A stretch of DNA of 64,000 nucleotides from Spodoptera frugiperda (taxonomy: Eukaryota; Arthropoda; Insecta; Lepidoptera; Noctuidae), in contig NC_064231.1 in NCBI RefSeq assembly GCF_023101765.2, positions 7,392,501 to 7,456,500 of the forward strand, written 5' to 3'. Shown piece by piece: positions 61,301 through 64,000 of this stretch. Position 1 is the stretch's first letter, and every line of letters begins with the position of its first letter. The position numbers were made by a program, and so were the translations under genes. The notes under the pieces are model-generated. The model was not told the origin of the DNA and made no database searches. It saw only the letters and a program-made list of their open reading frames with translations.

Positions 61301-61848
61301 CAAATGGGCAATAAATCTTTTAGTGACATGAGCATAGATTTTAAACTATAGTCTATAGGACTTAATGGGTCCTTGTAGGTAATTGTAGGTCGACATGTGT
61401 CTTCAATGACCTTGTTGCATGTGCTAGTGCCACAATTCTATAAACCAAAAGGAACTTAATATTTATTTATGTTTTATACTTAACTGGAAATTGTTGATGC
61501 CTCATCGGTTTATAATAGCTTTATTTATAAGTGAGACTTGCTTCGTAGATATATCAGGCGTTTATATTTTACTAAAGCATTTTCTGATGTAACGTAATAC
61601 AATGGGTTGATTTATTATTTGATGATTTTGTTTTCTATTATCCGTATTTTTTTATAAGCGACATTTTTTATGATCTACATTAAGTTTCATTTTTAATATG
61701 GTGTTTTTTTTTATTATTTCCAGAGGGTTTTAATTCTGTTAGGAGTCGTGGCAGTAGCGTTATCAGCGCCGCAGGGGCCTGCAGAGAAAGTCATAGCAAT
61801 CGTCTCACAAGAGTTCGACCAACAACCCGATGGATCTTATCGTTACAG
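46384..61848 (+). CDS. Putative cuticle protein, 5' part, with a 15.3-kb first intron (3' end outside the window)
   Basis: Exon 1 is only ATG (46384-46386) followed by GTGAGT, behind a TATA box. Exon 2 is 61724-61848, after TTATTTCCAG, and ends AG|GTAAAT in phase 2, the same phase as exon 2 of the other RR-1 genes here. Joined, they begin MRVLILLGVVAVALSAPQGP, a good signal peptide, and continue to SQEFDQQPDGSYRYR. This is the start of an RR-1 domain (the other genes read NPDGSYSY at this point). The next exon, expected to encode YETxNG, was not found up to 64000. The intron contains a BEL/Pao element and a Helitron. Exon 2 is well supported. Its link to 46384 is inferred, and a closer alternative first exon cannot be excluded. 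Confidence 0.6.
46854..47014 (-). repeat. 3' LTR of the BEL/Pao element
   Basis: 161 bp, same sequence as 52498-52658; TG...CA ends; flanked outside by CTTAG. Confidence 0.92.
47152..50208 (-). CDS. BEL/Pao Pol: reverse transcriptase, RNase H, integrase
   Basis: 1018 codons from the first ATG, but the frame is open further upstream to about 50375 and includes GRYVVSLPF, a motif found at the start of BEL/Pao reverse transcriptase. So the ATG is probably not the real start and the protein is made as part of Gag-Pol. Reverse transcriptase: YMDD at residues 165-168. RNase H region around residues 330-470. The integrase zinc-binding segment is near residue 660 (H, H, C, C in LHGG to CLICAKL). Its catalytic core follows (GVDFAGPF, SDQGRNF, FGGLWEAG). 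The C-terminus has a chromatin- or DNA-binding-like IGDVVLIK segment. Ends 138 bp before the 3' LTR, so no envelope gene. All catalytic motifs look intact. Confidence 0.9.
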   Translation of the reverse strand: MQEYIKSNYMEEIPENESNKNKSVYLPHHAVVRADRETSKTRVVFDASAKGSNNVSLNDELLVGPQLQDDLRDIVMRSRLYRVCYASDIQKMYLQVLLHKQDADTYHRLLWREEESDPIKEYRMLRVTFGTASAPYLAVRTLHQVADDEGENHPEAVRVIKSDFYMDDLISGEDTAEKAIQTAQEVSSILQKGGFILSKWSSNSMEFMQSIEANKRTTRVHLDLKLDGTVQALGLIWNLGTDQFQYKINLLPVSDKITKRTILSDMQKLFDPLGWIAPSLILAKMLIQKLWLEKTGWDDKISQNLTDEWLTIRKDFEGVKEVHIDRWLGTLTSEVDKIEIHGFSDASTRAYAAVAYVRIKMRDGSVSTKLQAAKTRVAPLRTVSLPRLELCGALLLSRLLKQIQQAMRIPTVNIYAWTDSTIVLAWLSGDPHKWKTFVANRVVEIAENVNNNRWFHVSSEDNPADIGSRGMLIVDLKRSNLWWKGPAWLSETEITLKQEYESTDLERKSDTIQANLKVNIEEGLTSQFNEFTNLQELIQVITYCRRFLNFKRSLENLEKNFTTKELEKSLMKCIELVQQQEFKDDIERIKSNKALKGESKIKTLNPYLDEDGILRVGGRLRNANLDEQVKHPVILGNKNTLVPLIIANAHARTLHGGVQLMLSYISSRYWIVRAKALIKSCIHKCLICAKLKAKSRTQLMGDLPKVRVTPARAFLHTGVDFAGPFNISMSKGRGIRTQKAYICVFICMSTKAIHLELVSDLTSEAFIAAFKRFVARRGKCSDIWSDQGRNFVGANKELMAAWKEANLVFEGVISNTLALEGTQWHYIPAYSPNFGGLWEAGVKSVKHHLKRILTTNLTYEEMTTVLCQIEACLNSRPLCPIDDKDPDCIEVLTPGHFLIGEAPIVVPSPNFKDTNMHCLSRWQYTQKLLGDFWRRWQQEYLTRLQQRPIWLKKSEEFKIGDVVLIKTDGLPPGKFSLGRVVDKHPGKDGITRVYSIKSGNSVVKRCCSKLCALPIENE
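50343..52352 (-). CDS. BEL/Pao Gag with protease
   Basis: 669 aa, starting 146 bp inside the 5' LTR. Residues 1-300 form the Gag region (RLPRIQLPRFSGNYEDWPTF is typical of BEL/Pao Gag). Zinc knuckles include CFNCLVPGHSAYLC at 368-381. The aspartic protease active site is ALVDQGSQASF, Asp at 471. The frame ends with a stop at 50343-50345. The polymerase frame is one base back. Seven A residues (around 50373-50380, as T on the plus strand) lie in the overlap. Either a -1 shift or a one-base indel separates Gag-Pro from Pol. Most BEL/Pao elements have a single frame, so an indel is at least as likely. Confidence 0.88.
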   Translation of the reverse strand: MTTKELINVLEDTAALLQKTQVNIKKCPKTRLTKGYVEARIKCIDEYWTTFRESHQQLVKITTKEQKQTLNYFVNEDFYTYEDLYLGLLADLQDLLSTINASSLPTSSKNNSFTNTTNDQLVRLPRIQLPRFSGNYEDWPTFQDLFISLVHENTAISDVQKLHYLKSSVTGEAEVLLKPIQITQSNYEQAWSVLKTRYGNKRLIINSVLKKLFSQRKINTQSANQIKSLLDVTTDCLNNLQNLNIITSSWDPIIIFIVIQKMDTETHKEWEQTVCTNEDDKLPTWDDLRQFMQSKYRTLELVMSTSGLREKSIKERSHFVTATASTSPSSGDRKCVLCKESHTLCHCKEFCKLQPAERAEYVKSNKLCFNCLVPGHSAYLCKLRVSCRICSRRHHTLLHRSKDATSSVQSEDTEQPKVVQHGVEEKEELVNTTIASHHSTKLSTSLALLATATVLARNEHNHTVVLRALVDQGSQASFISEKATQLLKLTRRTARGSIIGVGSTKTNVNHVVQLRIGSRLHSSFEINIEAYVMSKQLTTKIPSKAVNVTHWPHLEGLNLADPEYHKPGPIDLLLGVKEYAQIVQQQLIKGPPGSPCAQETNLGWILFGEINTSVREESFLVLHQQIEVENMLKSLWEIDTDKKRKLTREEKLCETIYKKIRQEQKKEDM
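52498..52658 (-). repeat. 5' LTR of the BEL/Pao element
   Basis: 161 bp, same sequence as 46854-47014; flanked outside by CTTAG. Confidence 0.92.
54012..54132. repeat. Fold-back structure with GGTGAATAG words
   Basis: Arms of about 49 nt (54012-54060 and 54084-54132) are imperfect inverted repeats with a 23-nt loop. Each arm contains AATAGAATTC and two or three GGTGAATAG-type words. Confidence 0.75.
54530..54600. repeat. Perfect 21-bp inverted repeat with 29-nt loop
   Basis: 54530-54550 and 54580-54600 are perfectly complementary; bases just outside do not pair. Confidence 0.85.
55869..57345 (-). mobile_element. Non-autonomous Helitron, 1.48 kb
   Basis: On the minus strand it starts TCTATACATATAATAAAATCG, nearly the same as the 423-bp Helitron at 17737-18159, and ends GCGGGCAAAAGCTAG. 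It lies between A and T. It contains a 150-bp tandem duplication (about 56576-56878) and an ACAGACAA microsatellite (about 57174-57225) near the 5' end. No coding capacity. Confidence 0.8.
56576..56878 (+). repeat. 150-bp tandem duplication inside the Helitron
   Basis: ATACTCCGTTCGGGCATTTTC... and ATACTCCGTTAGAGCATTTTC... start 150 bp apart and stay nearly identical, through ATGAACCGAAGTCGTG, to CATAGAATTAT. Confidence 0.85.
57394..57519 (+). repeat. SINE-like repeat, copy 2
   Basis: Matches 14552-14700; ends in an A-run. Confidence 0.65.
57946..57993 (+). repeat. Interspersed repeat, TTTCGAGTCACAGAGG family, copy
   Basis: GACTAGTTTCGAGTCACAGAGGAAC, TCTTCACCATGAGC; compare 32738-32795. Confidence 0.6.
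58650..58836 (-). repeat. Lepidopteran interspersed repeat, copy 2 (inverted)
   Basis: GCCGGCAACGCACTTGTAACGCC, GTCCATGGGCGGCGGCGATTAC, CATCAGGTGATCCATCTGCTCG; inverse of 43235-43440. Confidence 0.65.
58837..61723. other. Intronic stretch before exon 2 of the right-hand gene
   Basis: No exon supported. It contains a decayed Helitron-like end and a GC-richer patch at about 60740-60930 holding an unrecognised open frame. Confidence 0.4.
59232..59371 (+). repeat. Helitron-like remnant
   Basis: GTTTGTCCGTCAATCATCCTG, TGGATTTTGATGTTTGGTATACAGA, then CCCACGGGCACGTGGGCGAAACCGCTGGCAGAAGCTA. The last part parallels 18371-18408 and 23698-23735. Confidence 0.5.
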
Positions 61849-62700
61849 GTAAATCTTTTTATGAGACTTGAACACACACATTTTGACATTTTCTAGTGCT
61901 TAGAACCGGATTTTAAGGATATATTTGGGTGATTCTTCAAAAAAAATCACAAAACGTTAACGGCGTCATTATCCTCAACCAAAAGTTAACAATTCTGTCG
62001 ATTGAAACACAAAATTTGGTTTCAATAAATTAAGCTGTGACACTGCTCTCAACCAATCAAATATAAATAAGGATGACAATAAGCTACCATGATGCTTAAT
62101 AACGCGGGAGAATAATGATTTGTTAAATAAAAGTTAAAGTTTTTTGAAGAAACACCCATTTGAATTTGATACAGTAGCTGTACGTTGATTCAAACTATTG
62201 TGATAACTCTAACAATATAAATATAATGTTCAAACAGCTAAATATTTACCATTAATATTAGGAAGCAAATATTTGGCACTGACGACAATGACAAGCTTAC
62301 CACCGTACACTCAAACGCCACTCAATTTTGAACGAGCAATAAATATCATGCCGTCTCTATTACTTCCAAGTAAATTTTTGAGACAGAAGTACTTTTATAA
62401 AGGTAATTTAAGTCGAGTATCGTTTGGAAATTCGGGCTTTAATCTATTATCGTATCTAGGTGTTAATCTGTAAAGCGTACTTCGTGTATGTGTAACTACG
62501 AAGCGGTTTGTTAGAGAGCGTCAACGTACAAATAAAATGTATGTATAGTGAAGACCTACAGCGTAGATTCAAAATAAGAATAACGCTATGTGTTTAATCG
62601 ATTTTATTAATAGATAGAGTTTATTTCCAGCCTATTATGTTACACTGCCTGGTTGAATTGCCGTTTTATGTCCGATTCTTAGGACAATTATTTATTTTTA
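61849..62700. other. Start of intron 2 of the right-hand gene
   Basis: AT-rich, no exon recognised. Confidence 0.4.
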
Positions 62701-62815
62701 GATTACATGGGACTTACAACACAAATGGTGAAAAGTGGGTGTACATTGTATAGCGGCATTACGTGTCGTAATAAGCACCTCTGTCTACCCCTTCGGGGAT
62801 AAAAAGGCGTGAGGT
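62701..62815 (+). repeat. SINE 3' part (GGGTGTACATTG family)
   Basis: ACATGGGACTTACAAC, GTGGGTGTACATTG, GGCATTACGTG, CTACCCCTTCGGGGATAAA; compare 415-560. Confidence 0.65.
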
Positions 62816-62879
62816 TGCGTTGGTTCTTAGGACAAGTTAAATATTATTAGGGTTTTAGGGTTTACAGTTTCGAAATAAG

Positions 62880-63052
62880 CTCAGTAGTAGCACGGACTCT
62901 GGAATTGGATGGAACTGTGTCCAGTATATGGCAAAAGGCTCACCTCCTGTATATGGGACTTATAAAATAAATAGTGAAAAGTGGGTGTACATTGTAAAAT
63001 GGCATTACGTGCCGTAATGTGTACCTCTCTGCTACCCCTTCTGGGATGAAAG
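62880..63052 (+). repeat. SINE (GGGTGTACATTG family), longer copy
   Basis: CTCAGTAGTAGCACGGACTCTGG, CAGTATATGGC, ATGGGACTTATAA, GTGGGTGTACATTG, TACCCCTTCTGGGAT. The order matches 390-560. It lies about 180 bp after the partial copy at 62701 in the same orientation. Confidence 0.65.
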
Positions 63053-63843
63053 GTGTTTTGAGTATGAGAGTTTCTAAATATTCCTATACTCTCCTAGAAT
63101 ACTATGTATGTATGGAGATAGGAGATCGATATGAGTAATTCAAAACGTGATAGAATTTTTGTGACTAGCAAAAACCATGTAATAGATATTCTAATGATGT
63201 CAAGGCTGCTCAACAGAGTTTGCCTATTCGATATATCATCAAAACCAGCTTTATAAAGGAAAAATAGTTTTATTTATGGGAAAATTAAACATAACAGTCT
63301 ATATAATGAGAAAACATTGATGAACAAGGATGTCAAAATTGAATCGTTTTAAATTGATAATTTCAATCGATTACGTCTAATACCATCGATTTCTCGATTG
63401 ATGACTTTTTTAACAATGATCTCATAAATGTAACCTTTTCAATTTTTTTTTTTTACTTAGTTGATTATAATTTTGAACTTTGCAATTATTCATCCTTTTA
63501 CTGATAGCTAGAGACGTGCTGTTCACTCTGTATCGGCATTACATAACGTGACTACAAGTGATGTAGTAAATTACATTAGCAAGTGCACAATCATTGATTT
63601 GACCCCCTGCGTGTACTGTCTCTGGGTCAGCTGGCATCTAATAAAGTTCAAGAACAAAAGACGACAACATAAATCAAGGTTCACCATGAATTCTTTAAAC
63701 ACATTATTAGTTTTTTTTTCTGTTAGTTATGTAAAATCGTGTCGGACTTTTTGATTTTAGATTGTACAATTTCAGTAATTGATTGATTAGTATCTACACA
63801 TATATATATCTACATATATAGAACTAACAACGTAATTTTAGCA
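63053..63843. other. AT-rich stretch near the right edge
   Basis: Nothing recognisable; no third exon of the right-hand cuticle gene found. Confidence 0.35.
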
Positions 63844-63950
63844 ACGTCACGCCTTTACCCCCGTAGATTAGGCAGAGGTGCACATTACGGCATGTAATAC
63901 CGCTTATTTTGTGTTATAAGTCCTATGTAATAGGAGGTGAGCTTATTGTA
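63844..63950 (-). repeat. SINE 3' part, inverted copy
   Basis: ACGTCACGCCTTTACCCC, GGTGCACATTACGGCATGTAATACCGC, TTATAAGTCCTATGTAATAGG; inverse of 62701-62815. Confidence 0.65.
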
Positions 63951-64000
63951 ACCTAACTTTACTACATTTTAATCTTATTTACTGCTTCAGAGAATAATAC

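Overview
The window looks like nuclear DNA from a moth or butterfly (Lepidoptera). It is AT-rich and intron-rich, and it carries secreted cuticle-protein genes of the lepidopteran Rebers-Riddiford (RR-1) type. It is also full of interspersed elements typical of that order: Helitron-like elements ending in CTAG, tRNA-derived SINEs, a DD37D mariner and a BEL/Pao retrotransposon. No prokaryotic, viral or CRISPR system is visible. All gene models are built by eye from splice signals and frame continuity.

Layout. (1) 0-5 kb: a tRNA-type SINE and a three-exon gene (1735-4009) for a secreted protein with DDGKY motifs, a Gly/Asn-rich block, collagen-like triplets and an unrecognised C-terminal domain. 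(2) 5-10 kb: an interspersed repeat and a 2.43-kb Helitron-like element (7184-9613) carrying its own ORF built of 69-bp tandem repeats. (3) 10.5-13.7 kb: an LCP-30-like RR-1 cuticle gene. (4) 14.9-27.2 kb: a recent tandem triplication (units U1, U2, U3), each with a four-exon RR-1 gene of 149 aa. U1 and U3 encode the same protein and U2 differs by one residue. U1 and U2 also share a decayed maT transposon. U1 alone has a precisely inserted Helitron, for which U2 and U3 preserve the empty site, and the U1/U2 junction holds a fragment of an LTR retrotransposon. (5) 30.6-31.5 kb: a fourth related RR-1 gene, sharing a perfectly identical 83-bp tract with the triplicated genes. (6) 31.5-46.2 kb: a gene-poor stretch with repeats only. 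(7) 46.2 kb to the right edge: a putative cuticle gene whose first coding exon is only the ATG (46384). Its 15.3-kb first intron hosts a full-length BEL/Pao element (46854-52658; identical 161-bp LTRs, 5-bp target duplication) and a 1.48-kb Helitron. Exon 2 is at 61724-61848 and the rest lies beyond the window.

All the host genes lie on the plus strand, each begins with a short signal-peptide exon, and most have a TATA box about 55-120 bp before the ATG. This is the usual structure of a cuticle-protein cluster that makes chitin-binding components of the exoskeleton. The strongest leads are the triplication with its internal timing markers, the conversion-like tract, the chimeric collagen-like cuticle gene, and the Helitron ORF with a 23-residue repeat.
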